Assembly (NCBI GenBank): GCA_021772935.1
Contig: JAJFLA010000031.1
Location: forward strand, 47,000 to 110,999
Source: Gammaproteobacteria bacterium
GTDB lineage: Bacteria > Pseudomonadota > Gammaproteobacteria > Xanthomonadales > SZUA-36
DNA length: 64,000 nt
Direction of reading: 5' to 3'
This document shows, piece by piece, positions 25,820-35,040 of the stretch. Under the pieces are notes generated by a model. That model worked only from the letters and a program-made list of their open reading frames with translations. It ran no database searches and was not told the origin of the DNA. Both the position numbers and the translations under genes were made by a program. Numbering within the stretch: the first letter of the stretch is position 1; each line of letters begins with the position of its first letter.

Positions 25820-27064
25820 TTAGTAGCTCATTCCACAACCAAGAATTCGATCGGTCGGGAACTTGGTAATGACCTCGATACCCGTGTCGGTCACGACAAC
25901 CTCGTCTTCGAGCCGAACACCGTCGGAGCCATCTTCATTTCCCGCATAGGTTTCCAGTGCGAAGACCATACCGGGCTCAATTTCTATCGGGTGCTCAATA
26001 CTGTAAGCGCGGGAAATAATCGGAAACTCCCACAGACCAACGCCAATACCATGGCCGTACTGCAAGCCGAATATCTCATGCTCGTTCAGTGCTCCCATTT
26101 GACGATAATCCGGCCAGCGTGTTACGACGTCGGCAGTTGTGCAGCCCGGTTTCACCGCATCGATGCCACCCAACTGGATTTCAAGACAGCGTTCATGTGT
26201 ATCGATCTGTTTTTGGCTCGGTGGCCCACAGGTAAAGCAGCGATAAACACAGGTGTGGTAACCGTTAAACAAGGCTACGATGTCCATAAAGATAATATCA
26301 CCGGGCTGGATCAAACGATCTGAGCTCAGGTGTGGGTGTGGGTTGGTGCGATTACCCGATGTTACCTGAACGTTGTGAATCCACTGCGCACCCAAGCGGT
26401 GCATTTCTGCAGATGCAACCGCCTGCAGGTCATTCTCTTTTGCCCCGGGACGTATCTCCATCGCGATTGCATGGAACGCAGCATCGACGATCGCCGCCCC
26501 ATGTTTCAGGAGCATGATTTCGTCTTCATTCTTGATCGAACGGGCGTACTGCATCACACCCTGACCATCGGCAATGGTGTAACCGTTAGCTTGCATGGCA
26601 AGCAATATTTGGGACTCTATAACGTCAACACCAATACGGATTTTGCTTTTATCCAGACCGAAGTTTGCGAGAACCATATCCAGGTCTTTCAGGAAACCTG
26701 CTGAGCACCCCCAGGATTCAGGCAAAGCACCGAACATTGTTCCGTGTGCAGGGAAGGTGTAGTCCGCGATCCAGGGGCAGTTAAGCTTTTCGCTTGCCAC
26801 CTCAGAACCAAACCCAAAAATATGCGGTGGTCCATTTCGTGGGATGATTGCATAGCGACCCATGTTGTCGATTTCTGGTGAACAAACAGCAGTCGAGGTT
26901 GAATAACGCTTATTACCTGTATCGAAAAGTAACAAACACTCAATATTGAACACGTCCATGTAGTTCTTAATGCGAGCAACTCGATACTCACGCATGCGAT
27001 TGAAATCCATGCGTTGCTCATAGTCGACCTGCATCATGCCTTGCGTGCCCTTTCGATACGCCAT
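25820..27064 (-). CDS. M24 (aminopeptidase P/creatinase-like) protein with a Cys-substituted metal ligand
   Basis: This 414-residue pita-bread-fold protein has an N-terminal creatinase domain (about 1-180) and a C-terminal M24 domain. Of the five usual metal ligands, Asp261, His338, Glu371 and Glu386 are present. The second Asp, expected 11 residues after Asp261, is Cys272 (GYHTCVYR). It is therefore not a standard Xaa-Pro peptidase; a non-peptidase hydrolase or lyase role is possible. AGGAGG precedes ATG 27064. A paralogue with the same substitution lies at 46256. The gene is part of the GntR-linked module. Confidence 0.85.
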   Translation of the reverse strand: MAYRKGTQGMMQVDYEQRMDFNRMREYRVARIKNYMDVFNIECLLLFDTGNKRYSTSTAVCSPEIDNMGRYAIIPRNGPPHIFGFGSEVASEKLNCPWIADYTFPAHGTMFGALPESWGCSAGFLKDLDMVLANFGLDKSKIRIGVDVIESQILLAMQANGYTIADGQGVMQYARSIKNEDEIMLLKHGAAIVDAAFHAIAMEIRPGAKENDLQAVASAEMHRLGAQWIHNVQVTSGNRTNPHPHLSSDRLIQPGDIIFMDIVALFNGYHTCVYRCFTCGPPSQKQIDTHERCLEIQLGGIDAVKPGCTTADVVTRWPDYRQMGALNEHEIFGLQYGHGIGVGLWEFPIISRAYSIEHPIEIEPGMVFALETYAGNEDGSDGVRLEDEVVVTDTGIEVITKFPTDRILGCGMSY

Positions 27065-27386
27065 AACTTTCCTCCTGCTAACAAATATTTAAAGCGCCAA
27101 CCGTGACGATTATATCGTTATATTGTTTGATATTGTATTATTGTCGATATTCTAAACCATTTAGTCAACCTTGGCAGGTTTTTTTGCCGTTTAACTGACG
27201 TCACCCCGGCAGCTTCCGACCGGGTAGTGGAACAAATACAATTGATGCGGTCAGAGGAAAATGAAAGCGCTGGGCAGTGCTAACCCGAATAATTCACCAA
27301 GGTGGATAATAAAATGATAAATGTGTCTCTAAGAATATAGATAGGGGTGTTTGCAGCAATGTTCGGAACATACAGTGTGTCCTACA
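27065..27386. promoter_or_regulatory. Upstream region of the M24 gene with AT-rich TATCG palindromes
   Basis: This 322-base gap has no gene. Near the M24 start it holds two AT-rich, TATCG-centred elements: ATTATATCGTTATATT at 27109-27124 and, on the minus strand, AATATCGACAATAATA at 27136-27151. Both resemble sites found before the GntR gene (29884), the beta-lactamase-fold gene (35631) and the TonB receptor (36976). They may bind the GntR regulator. Nothing else was seen in the distal 230 bases. Confidence 0.4.
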
Positions 27387-28217
27387 TCAAACCGTTATGT
27401 AGGTTTCAATACCATCACCAGCCGCCGAGCGTGCTACCAAAAGGGGTGCGACAAAATCAAGCAACTCTCGTGGTTCCCACGCCTGAAGCGCCTCTGCATA
27501 GCTTGGTCGGGAAGATACGCGCCTGAACCAACGCCGCAAATAGGGATAACGTTCAAACGGCCAGGCAAGCAAATCGAAACGGTGAAAAATGGGTGTCCAG
27601 GATATGTCTGCCAGGCTAAAGTCTGGCCCGGCGAGGAACGCACGTTCGTCACTAAGTAACCGTTCAAGTGCCTTGAAGTCTGCCGCGCTTGCAGTCGCAG
27701 CATTTTCGATGCGGTTGCGTTCAAACCCGGCACGAAATTCGCGGTGAAACCTTCTAAGCGCTTCATTTTTATGTTTATTCTGAAAGCTGTTGGCCTGATC
27801 ACTGTTCATGGTTGGTGCAGCTTTGAACAAGAATTCATAGGTTAGCAGTTTTAAGTGCTTCTGAGCGTCGTCTGCCCGCTTCATCAAGGCAAACATATTA
27901 CTTTTTTGTACTGTATCGTCAGGCGTGAGAAGTGCATGACCCTGTTTTTGACCCAGGTAATTTATGATATCGATTGATTCGATAATAAGGTGGCCGTTAT
28001 CCACCAGTGCGGGCACTACACCGTCAGGGTGAATAGCCTGATACCATTCGGAGGCGTTTTCACCGGCATGCAGATTGACAGTGTGACTTGTAAAGGTCAG
28101 GTCGAGCTCAGACAGCGCGATACGCACCCGTTGCGAACACGTTGACAATCCCGCATGCCAGAGGTGGATGCCTTTGAGCTTTGTCAGGTCAGGGTTATTT
28201 GTGGGTATTTCAGGCAT
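27387..28217 (-). CDS. Glutathione S-transferase family protein
   Basis: This 276-residue GST has a thioredoxin-like N-terminal domain (GIHLWHAGLSTCSQRVRIAL, with Ser/Cys candidates for glutathione activation near residues 25-28, and IIESIDIINYL). An all-helical C-terminal domain follows (FLAGPDFSLADISWTPIFHR). The STCSQRVRIAL motif resembles maleylpyruvate isomerase and LigE/LigF-type beta-etherases more than classical detoxifying GSTs. It ends the minus-strand run GntR-dehydrogenase-GST, only 5 bases after the dehydrogenase, so it probably acts on an intermediate of the same pathway. Confidence 0.88.
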   Translation of the reverse strand: MPEIPTNNPDLTKLKGIHLWHAGLSTCSQRVRIALSELDLTFTSHTVNLHAGENASEWYQAIHPDGVVPALVDNGHLIIESIDIINYLGQKQGHALLTPDDTVQKSNMFALMKRADDAQKHLKLLTYEFLFKAAPTMNSDQANSFQNKHKNEALRRFHREFRAGFERNRIENAATASAADFKALERLLSDERAFLAGPDFSLADISWTPIFHRFDLLAWPFERYPYLRRWFRRVSSRPSYAEALQAWEPRELLDFVAPLLVARSAAGDGIETYITV

Positions 28218-28222
28218 TTGTT

Positions 28223-29104
28223 TTATTCCAGCCCGCTATTGCGGAATTGTTCCCGAGCCATGACCGCCCAATCAAGGTGACCTTCACCGCGTTCAATCGC
28301 TTTAAGCAAGTGCCCGCGCCAGATATGGACACTCGGAACCGACATCTCAGCCGACTCTGCAGCAGCCACCACCAGATCTGCGTCTTTCAGGCCAATGACA
28401 GCAGTTGCCCCGTGGCTGTCCCACTTTTGTTCTGCGATCATCGGACCGTAAATTTTGAAGGCGGGTGCACCGAATAGGCCCTTCATCATGACCTCAAAAA
28501 ACAATTCCGGTTCCACCCCCAGTTTACGCACCAGGGAGAAGGCCTCGCCCATATTTTCAATCACACTGCCCAGCAGGAAGTTGTTGGCAATCTTCACGGC
28601 CGCTGATGATTGTGGCTGTTCGCCGACTCTGAATGTCTGCTTACTCATGGCGTCATAAAGTGGCTGAAAGCTATCCACTGCAGCTGCGGGACCGGCCGGC
28701 ACGATACTGAGCTCTCCACTTGCCGCGAGATCAGGCCGTCCTAAAACTGGCGCAGCAATGAATATCTGGCCCGCATCGGCGTGCGACTGGTTGGTCGCAT
28801 TGATCTGGTCGACGCTGTGAGTACCCATGGCCATGTGGGCGGTTTCGACTGACATCGAATCGGCCAGCCCACCGGTTCCATTAACGACAGCTTCAAGTGC
28901 GGCGTCATGCGGGAGCATACTGATCACCACCTGCCGCTCGTGGCAAACTGTTGCGATAGAGTCTGCAATAGCCGCGCCAGCCGCATGCAAAACACGCAGG
29001 TTTTCTTCTTTCTGGTCGTAAACCAGTAAGTCATGACCGGCAGCAAGCAAGCGTCCTGCCATACCCTGGCCCATGCGGCCTAGTCCGATAAATCCAACTT
29101 TCAT
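28223..29104 (-). CDS. NAD(P)-dependent beta-hydroxyacid dehydrogenase (HIBADH family)
   Basis: This 293-residue protein has the N-terminal motif MKVGFIGLGRMGQGMAGRLL and the substrate motif APVLGRPDLA. The catalytic Lys is in VKIANNFLLGSV. The family includes 3-hydroxyisobutyrate dehydrogenase, tartronate semialdehyde reductase and glyoxylate/succinic semialdehyde reductase; the GRP in the substrate motif recalls the last type. ATG 29104 was chosen because AAGGAG lies upstream at good spacing. A second family member lies at 49559 in the sister module. Confidence 0.9.
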   Translation of the reverse strand: MKVGFIGLGRMGQGMAGRLLAAGHDLLVYDQKEENLRVLHAAGAAIADSIATVCHERQVVISMLPHDAALEAVVNGTGGLADSMSVETAHMAMGTHSVDQINATNQSHADAGQIFIAAPVLGRPDLAASGELSIVPAGPAAAVDSFQPLYDAMSKQTFRVGEQPQSSAAVKIANNFLLGSVIENMGEAFSLVRKLGVEPELFFEVMMKGLFGAPAFKIYGPMIAEQKWDSHGATAVIGLKDADLVVAAAESAEMSVPSVHIWRGHLLKAIERGEGHLDWAVMAREQFRNSGLE

Positions 29105-29127
29105 CTTTGGTCGCTCCTTGGGCAAAG

Positions 29128-29838
29128 TCAGGAAATGCTGCCACTCGACAACACGATGTCGCCGGTGACTGCAAAATGAGCCTTCATTAACTTGACAGTC
29201 AGGTCTGCGTCACGATTAAGAGCAGCCTCCTGCATTGCTTTGTGCTCTGCGAATTCGTGTGTTTCCCTGTATTCCATAACGGCTGCCAGATTGCAGTAGC
29301 GCAGGGTTTTTTCGTGAAGCTGTGAGCAATACCCAAGCAGAATGGAGGAGTCACAGGCGCTTAACAGGGCTTTGTGGTACTCGCGATGTTGCTGTTCCCA
29401 TTCTGTTGTTTTAATGCTTGCGTCAACCTCTTTGCTTGAAGATATTCGAGCCAGACGATGAAAGGCCAGCACCAGCCCTTCTTCCCAGTCGTCATCGCCA
29501 TTCGCTATTGATTCGCGCAGGGCAATTTCTTCCAGCCAGCAGCGGGTGCGAATCAGCTCCTTGAGCTCTTCTCCACTTGCTGGCGCCACCCTGAAACCCT
29601 TGTTTTCTTCGCGGACCACCATGCCGTTTTCAGACAAGCGGTTCAGCGCCTCACGTAAAGGGCTGTTGCCAACGTCATATTGTTTCTTCAGGACCTGGAG
29701 CCTGAGCTTCAGACCGGGCTTAAGCTGTCCTTTTACAATGTCCTCTAACAGGCGATCATATACGGCAGATGCCAGTGTCTCTCCACTTTTGGCGTTTCCT
29801 GGCTCTGTCGTCTTACTGCTGCTGTCTTCCCGGTTCAT
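29128..29838 (-). CDS. GntR-family regulator (FCD/FadR type)
   Basis: This 236-residue protein has an N-terminal winged helix (SAVYDRLLEDIVKGQLKPGL, then LKKQYDVGNSPLREALNRL). An all-helical FCD ligand-binding domain of about residues 95-230 follows. Such regulators usually repress catabolic genes and are released by an organic acid. It is the first gene of the minus-strand run with the dehydrogenase and GST and is divergent from the MFS transporter. Similar AT-rich palindromes lie upstream of this gene and of several others nearby. Confidence 0.92.
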   Translation of the reverse strand: MNREDSSSKTTEPGNAKSGETLASAVYDRLLEDIVKGQLKPGLKLRLQVLKKQYDVGNSPLREALNRLSENGMVVREENKGFRVAPASGEELKELIRTRCWLEEIALRESIANGDDDWEEGLVLAFHRLARISSSKEVDASIKTTEWEQQHREYHKALLSACDSSILLGYCSQLHEKTLRYCNLAAVMEYRETHEFAEHKAMQEAALNRDADLTVKLMKAHFAVTGDIVLSSGSIS

Positions 29839-30178
29839 TTTCGGAACATCCTCGTTTTATCGATGAAATGCAAATGATATTTCTATAATCGATAATAACA
29901 GTATTTTCTTGGAATTGGTCATTTAGCAGCCTAATTATGTATTGATGTTACCAATTCTGTGCCAAATTGCTGTATTTGTTGCTTTCGTCGGGCGGATATT
30001 TTCGTTAATATTAGTATATACTCTGTTTTGTCGACTAAATTATGAACATTGGGATGGCACGAATGAAACCGTCTTGTATTCATCAGGACTGGCATATCGA
30101 TAGTCACAGACACACAACAGCGGTCAATTTGTTGTCGTAGGTATCCAGGTAAATCTTTTATCCAGAGGAAAATAGAAA
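29839..30178. promoter_or_regulatory. GntR/MFS divergent promoter region
   Basis: This 340-base gap between the divergent GntR and MFS genes holds no convincing gene; a 60-codon minus-strand frame at 29931-30113 has no support. TATAATCGATAATA at 29884-29897 is palindromic at 12 of 14 positions and lies 46 bases before the GntR start. TTATCGATG at 29857-29865 is a second half-like copy. An AT-rich stretch with TTAATATTAG and TATATACT (about 30005-30022) may hold the MFS promoter. AGAGGAAAA precedes the MFS ATG. Confidence 0.45.
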
Positions 30179-31405
30179 ATGAGCCAATCAGCAGAACCCG
30201 GTCAGCAACCCCCCGAACACTCCGGCCCTAGAAAGGTTGCACTGGCCATGTTTGGCCTGCTGCTTGTTACTTACACATTGATGGCGGCAGATCGCTACCT
30301 CGTCAGTATGCTCGGCACCGATATTCGTTCAGCCCTTGGGCTCACGTTACCGCAGATGGGCGCGCTCACCACCATGTTCACCCTTGGTATCGGGATCGCG
30401 GGATTGCCCGCCGGCGCACTTATTGCAAAATATTCAAGAAAGGCCGTTCTGATCTTGGGTGTCCTGTTGTTCTCGATTGCGACCTTGCTGTTTACGCAAG
30501 CCACCGGTTTCGCCAGCATGTTCGTATTTATCGTCATGCAAGGTGTAGGCATGTCGTTCCTGGCAACCAGTATGTTCTCGCTGTCAGCCAGCTATTTCTC
30601 TGCTAATAGAGTAGCAGCGTTGGGTATCGTCAACGTTTGCTTTGGAATCGGCTCTTTCATTGGGCCCTGGTCAATTGGCAATATTCGAGCGAGTTCTGGC
30701 AATTGGGAGACACCAATGCTGGTCTTCGGCATTATTGGCATTGTCATTGCGGTCGTCATCGCACTTACGGTGCGCCCATGGTTTAGCGAGACCAAGGTGG
30801 CGGCAAAGCACCTCGAAGACACTGGCGGCGCGGAAACTCTAAAAAACCACAACACGATTATTTTTGTGGTTCTGAGCGCCCTGTACGGGGTCATTATTTA
30901 TGGATTCCTTGGCCTCTATCCGACCTTTATGGTTGATGTCTTGAGTCTGGAGCACTCGGATGTGGGTGGGGTAATGAAGTTCTTCGGTCTTGGCTCGCTG
31001 CTTGCCTTTTTTGGTGGCAAACTGGGTGATCGTTACCCGACGAAAATCGTGCTCAGTAGTTCCTCTTTAGTAATGATGGTGCTGGGGTATTTTCTTTATC
31101 TGCCAGACCTGAGCATGGGGATGTATAAATTTATGGCGTTCATGGTCGGTGTCTTCGGTGCATCAATCGTCTATACCAATCTTGCCGGCGGCCATATCAA
31201 ATCACTTCGTCGCACCCTTACAAGTAAAGGTTCAAGCATGTTCGTCACGAGTATCTACGGAGGTGCAGCCTTAGGCGGGTTCCTGATGGGAGAGCTTATC
31301 CACAACTATGGCTGGGAGATCGCCGGCCTGGTTCAGATCTCGCTGCTCTCTCTGATTTCTGCGATTCTCGTTCAGTTTGTACGGCCTGGCGAGTTTTCGA
31401 AGTAG
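30179..31405 (+). CDS. Major facilitator superfamily transporter
   Basis: This 408-residue membrane protein has about 12 predicted segments. It starts with a Pro-rich cytosolic tail and VALAMFGLLLVTYTLMAADR, an MFS opening in which the Asp-Arg pair is typical of anion/organic-acid symporters. A motif A-like AGALIAKYSRKAV follows in loop 2-3. It is probably an inner-membrane importer of the module's substrate, divergent from the GntR regulator. It is followed by a Tsx-like outer-membrane channel, together giving a two-membrane route. Confidence 0.9.
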   Translation: MSQSAEPGQQPPEHSGPRKVALAMFGLLLVTYTLMAADRYLVSMLGTDIRSALGLTLPQMGALTTMFTLGIGIAGLPAGALIAKYSRKAVLILGVLLFSIATLLFTQATGFASMFVFIVMQGVGMSFLATSMFSLSASYFSANRVAALGIVNVCFGIGSFIGPWSIGNIRASSGNWETPMLVFGIIGIVIAVVIALTVRPWFSETKVAAKHLEDTGGAETLKNHNTIIFVVLSALYGVIIYGFLGLYPTFMVDVLSLEHSDVGGVMKFFGLGSLLAFFGGKLGDRYPTKIVLSSSSLVMMVLGYFLYLPDLSMGMYKFMAFMVGVFGASIVYTNLAGGHIKSLRRTLTSKGSSMFVTSIYGGAALGGFLMGELIHNYGWEIAGLVQISLLSLISAILVQFVRPGEFSK

Positions 31406-31430
31406 ATCTGGACGATGACCGTGGCACGGC

Positions 31431-31574
31431 TCTTGGTCACAAGGCGGCGTTGAAGCCACCCTGTCCATAGCCAGCTCAAATGTGGGCGCCATTCTTGATA
31501 CCACATCTATTATCATGTTACTGGTTCTAGTTGGTCTTATTGCTTTCCCACAAATGAGTTTGATGTTGATCTGA
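31431..31574 (+). pseudogene. Possible 3' remnant of a membrane-protein gene
   Basis: The stretch between the MFS and Tsx-like genes can be read without stops as a hydrophobic tail ending IIMLLVLVGLIAFPQMSLML then TGA. No start codon with a ribosome-binding sequence precedes it. It could be the remains of a transporter C-terminus or a chance reading frame. Confidence 0.2.
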
Positions 31575-31621
31575 GCATCGTTAAGAATATGCCTGACAAT
31601 GGTATTTTGCACTCAAAACTG

Positions 31622-32395
31622 ATGAAATCAGGGTTTTTCAAAATAGTTGTGCAGGCGCTGGTGAGTATCAGCGCACTGCAACTCAATACCGCCGTTTTCG
31701 CCAGTGACTTCTTCCAGTTTACTGATACCAGCGCATCAATATTGACCGGCGTGGGTTACGAACTGAATGGCAATCATCTGAGTGCCTTTACGCTGGAGAA
31801 CGCCAATAGTTGGATAGGCGGTGATTTCTATGGCTTTGTGGATGTCCGTAAACAACACGATCATCCCACTAACAGAAACTCATGGTATGGTGAACTTTCG
31901 CCGCGGTTCAGCCTGGTCAAAATCAGTGGTTTGGAGTTGAGTGAGGGGGTTGTGAAAGACCTGCTCATTGCAAGCACCTGGGAGAGGGGCGAGGACGGTA
32001 ACGAATCATATTTATTGGGCGCCGGACTTAGCCTGGACATTCCGGGCTTCCGGTTTTTCAAAGCCAGCGTGTATGCTCGTAAAGACAAGAGCAAAGGCGC
32101 AGGTTTTGATGATATGCAGCTTACTTTTGCCTGGCGCTATCCGTTTGAGATCGGCAAATATAGACTGGTGAACAATGGTATCTCGGATTTTGTCTTCGGT
32201 TGGGGTCCCAGAGCACGAAATCTTCATGTTGTACCACAGCTTCTGATCGATGCAGGCCATTTGTACGGTAAACCGGGGAAATATTACCTGGGACTGGAGA
32301 TTGACTATTGGAAAAACCAGTTCGGGGTCCCGAATTCTGCCGATCTCGATACCAATCAACTCGGTGTCAGCCTGATGTTCAGGGTACATTTATAG
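31622..32395 (+). CDS. Tsx/OmpK-like outer-membrane channel
   Basis: This 257-residue protein has a signal peptide (MKSGFFKIVVQALVSISALQ, cleavage near VFA/SDF) and a beta-barrel pattern of alternating aromatic strands ending in a C-terminal FRVHL. Segments such as NANSWIGGDFYGFVDVR and SPRFSL match the nucleoside-specific Tsx/OmpK family, which forms substrate-selective pores. ATG 31622 starts the signal peptide properly; the upstream ATG at 31589 is unlikely. It follows the MFS transporter in the same direction and may be its outer-membrane partner. Confidence 0.82.
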   Translation: MKSGFFKIVVQALVSISALQLNTAVFASDFFQFTDTSASILTGVGYELNGNHLSAFTLENANSWIGGDFYGFVDVRKQHDHPTNRNSWYGELSPRFSLVKISGLELSEGVVKDLLIASTWERGEDGNESYLLGAGLSLDIPGFRFFKASVYARKDKSKGAGFDDMQLTFAWRYPFEIGKYRLVNNGISDFVFGWGPRARNLHVVPQLLIDAGHLYGKPGKYYLGLEIDYWKNQFGVPNSADLDTNQLGVSLMFRVHL

Positions 32396-32401
32396 CACTA
32401 A

Positions 32402-32575
32402 AAAATTGGCTACGCGTTAACACCCAGAGGATGCACCCAACGCACTGATCCGTTATTCGATATTACCGGGCACACTTTTTCGCGCCTGGCATTGATCATT
32501 TTCCTGCTGCTGATGTTTCGCTACAAAGATCGCCTGGGTGTGGATGGATGGCGTCAACGCAAGCGGGATGAATGA
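32402..32575 (+). pseudogene. Possible gene remnant with one membrane segment
   Basis: Between the Tsx-like gene and the convergent tartrate dehydrogenase-like gene, a stop-free stretch reads LFDITGHTFSRLALIIFLLL then MFRYKDRLGVDGWRQRKRDE and a stop. The residue pattern (hydrophobic segment, then positive tail) looks like a real protein C-terminus. There is no ATG, GTG or TTG start before the hydrophobic part. It is probably an eroded gene; the parent is not recognised. Confidence 0.25.
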
Positions 32576-32613
32576 CAGGGGTTACAGCAACAACGCCTGC
32601 AGGTTCCTGACGA

Positions 32614-33675
32614 TCAGATAGCTTCCGCGATGGCTTTGCCGAGATCGATGGTATTGGCTTTGCCACCCATATCGGCAGTCATGCAGGCCCCGTCCTTCAG
32701 CACGTTTTCGATCGCATGCATGATGTCGTCGTGAGCACCCTGGTGACCAAGGTGTTGCATCATCATCGCACCCGACCAGATTGCCCCGATCGGGTTGGAA
32801 ATGCCCCGGCCGGCGATGTCGGGGGCTGACCCGTGAACCGGTTCGAACATCGAGGGGTGCTCGCGTGAAGGGTTCAGGTTGGCGCAGGGAGCGATTGCAA
32901 TCGTACCAGTACACGCCGGACCCAGGTCGGAGAGGATGTCACCGAACAGGTTGCTACCGACAACCACGTCAAAGTGTTCCGGCATGCGGACAAAGTTCGC
33001 GGTTAGAATATCGATGTGATACTGGTCCACATCAATTTCGGGGTATCGCTTTGCCATCTCTGCTACACGTGAATCCCAGTAGGGCATGGAATGAATGATA
33101 CCGTTCGATTTGGTGGCAGATGTCAAATGCTTTGCAGTACGTGATTGCGCAAGGTCAAAGGCATATTTAAGAACACGATCTACACCGCGGCGGGTAAAAA
33201 TGCTTTGTTGCGCCACGACCTCATGCTCCGTGCCTTCATACTGGATGCCGCCAATGGCGCAATACTCGCCTTCCACATTTTCGCGTACAACGTAAAAGTC
33301 GATGTCCCCCGGTTTCTTGTTTGCCAGCGGGCAGGGCACGCCTTCAAATAGGCGCACGGGGCGCAGATTGACGTGTTGATCGAACTCGCGGCGTATCGGG
33401 ATCAGAAGCCCCCACAAAGATACGTGGTCCGGTACTGTTGGAAAACCAGCAGCACCGAGATAGATGGCATCGAAAGGCCGTAGCTGATCAATCCCGTCTT
33501 CTGGCATCATCCTACCGGTAGAAAGATAGGTTTCGCATGACCAGTCAAAGTCTTTGAAGACTAATTGCAGATCATGTTTTTTCCCGGCGGCCTCAAGCGC
33601 TCTCACACCCTCGGGCATGACCTCGGTGCCGATCCCATCACCCGGGATCAGCGCAATATTAATGGTTTTTGTCAT
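32614..33675 (-). CDS. Tartrate dehydrogenase/decarboxylase-like beta-decarboxylating dehydrogenase
   Basis: This 353-residue isocitrate/isopropylmalate dehydrogenase-family protein opens INIALIPGDGIGTEVMPEGV. The substrate-binding Arg residues are in RREFDQHVNLRPVRLF, the metal-binding Asp in VGSNLFGDILSDLGP, and the cofactor region is EPVHGSAPDIAGRG. WGLLIPIRREFDQ is typical of tartrate dehydrogenase (TtuC/YeaU) and D-malate dehydrogenase. It oxidises and decarboxylates a 2-hydroxyacid using NAD. The exact substrate cannot be set by eye. It is followed by a Gfo/Idh/MocA gene on the same strand. Confidence 0.9.
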   Translation of the reverse strand: MTKTINIALIPGDGIGTEVMPEGVRALEAAGKKHDLQLVFKDFDWSCETYLSTGRMMPEDGIDQLRPFDAIYLGAAGFPTVPDHVSLWGLLIPIRREFDQHVNLRPVRLFEGVPCPLANKKPGDIDFYVVRENVEGEYCAIGGIQYEGTEHEVVAQQSIFTRRGVDRVLKYAFDLAQSRTAKHLTSATKSNGIIHSMPYWDSRVAEMAKRYPEIDVDQYHIDILTANFVRMPEHFDVVVGSNLFGDILSDLGPACTGTIAIAPCANLNPSREHPSMFEPVHGSAPDIAGRGISNPIGAIWSGAMMMQHLGHQGAHDDIMHAIENVLKDGACMTADMGGKANTIDLGKAIAEAI

Positions 33676-33735
33676 ATCTCGATTATAGCCGTTGTCATGG
33701 TAGGTATGTCAGGCCGTTTTGTGACATGGTAACGG

Positions 33736-34761
33736 TTAACTGACCTTTTCCGGTAATCCAGACTGGGCCGACTTGACGATGGCCTCAGTGACGGCTGCGC
33801 CGTGGATCATTTCTTCTGTCGTGATGGGAAACGCGGGACCACCTGATGCGGCTCTTGCAAATGATTCCAGTGCTGCGCGGCTGACGTCAAAGCCCTCTGC
33901 CTGCCAGGTTTCTGCCGGACCTTTAAGGGGCTTGAAAGTGCAGCTGCCAAACAGTTTGAAACGCCTTTCTTCAGAAGACGCGCCCGCTACGTGGGTCATG
34001 CCTTCGAGCTTCACAAAACCCTTAGAGCCATAAACCTGAAAATTAAATCCGCCACCCGTGGCGGTCATGGTCGCGAGGTAACCGGACATCCCTTCTTTCA
34101 TGCGGAACAGAATGGAGGTCGTATCATCGGCTTCAATTTCTACTGCTCTCCTGAAGCTTTGGCAATATACCTGGTCAATTTCCCCACACAGGTCAAGCAT
34201 GCCGTCGATAGCGTGAACGCCCATCGGTGTAAGGCCGCCACAGGGGGTCTCATTGGTGTCTGCGCGCCATGCTCCGGGCTTGAGAAACAGCGCATTGGGA
34301 AACGTCATCGTCGCTTCAACGTGTAAGATGGTGCCCAGCTCTCCTGAACTCATCAAATCGCGAAGTTTCTTGATTTCAGGGTGAAAGCGACGGTTGTAAC
34401 CCAGGCCAAGCGTTACACCGGCACGCTCAGCAGCGGCAACAGCCTGTTTTGCTCCCGCGCCAGTCAGGGCAAAGGGCTTTTCACAAAAAACGTGCTTGCC
34501 ATGCTCTGCTGCTGCAATCATTTGAGGCACGTGAGTAGAGTTCGGTGTGACCAGAACAACCGCATCGATGTCGTCATCTACAAGTATGTCTTCGTAGCTT
34601 GTATATAGTTTGAGTGAGTGTTCATCGGCAAATTCCCTCGCATCATCTGAAAGGCTACGGGTTGTCGCTGCTACAAAGTTGATATCTTCGCTGCCTTCCG
34701 CCACGGCTTCCACGAGGGTTTTCCCCCACCAACCAAGTCCTACAATTGCCGCGTTGATCAC
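33736..34761 (-). CDS. Gfo/Idh/MocA-family oxidoreductase
   Basis: This 341-residue NAD(P)-dependent oxidoreductase has a Rossmann domain opening INAAIVGLGWWGKTLVEAVA and the family motif HVFCEKPFALTGAGAKQA near residue 90. A C-terminal domain with GGLTPMGVHAIDGMLDLCGE, holding the usual catalytic His, follows. Substrates in this family are sugars, inositols or related cyclic hydroxy compounds; here it is unknown. It lies upstream of the tartrate dehydrogenase-like gene by 60 bases and may be co-transcribed. Confidence 0.9.
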   Translation of the reverse strand: MINAAIVGLGWWGKTLVEAVAEGSEDINFVAATTRSLSDDAREFADEHSLKLYTSYEDILVDDDIDAVVLVTPNSTHVPQMIAAAEHGKHVFCEKPFALTGAGAKQAVAAAERAGVTLGLGYNRRFHPEIKKLRDLMSSGELGTILHVEATMTFPNALFLKPGAWRADTNETPCGGLTPMGVHAIDGMLDLCGEIDQVYCQSFRRAVEIEADDTTSILFRMKEGMSGYLATMTATGGGFNFQVYGSKGFVKLEGMTHVAGASSEERRFKLFGSCTFKPLKGPAETWQAEGFDVSRAALESFARAASGGPAFPITTEEMIHGAAVTEAIVKSAQSGLPEKVS

Positions 34762-35040
34762 TGTTTTGATCTCCTTTTTGATATCTAAAGATATAGCTGG
34801 GTTGCCATGATGATTACCAAACCCGCACTAGCCTCAATCTTGAGCATGGGTGGTCCATTGCGATCTTCGTATTTATCGCTAAAACACGATTTTTTCACAC
34901 ATTATCGATTAAAGCAAACTTTTGCTCAAAACTTTCCGTTAGCGCTATGGGCCGACAATTTCATCAAAAGACACTCGAAAACTGAGGCGGTTCGGCGTAG
35001 GCTACCTGATCCAGCTTGCCCGAAGAGATTGTTTCTGATG

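Noticed and set aside
25820..27064. Assignment as DMSP lyase DddP
   Set aside because: DddP shares the M24 fold but has a DTD...CVDISR ligand pattern; here the pattern is D...TCxYR and the rest of the protein does not match well enough.
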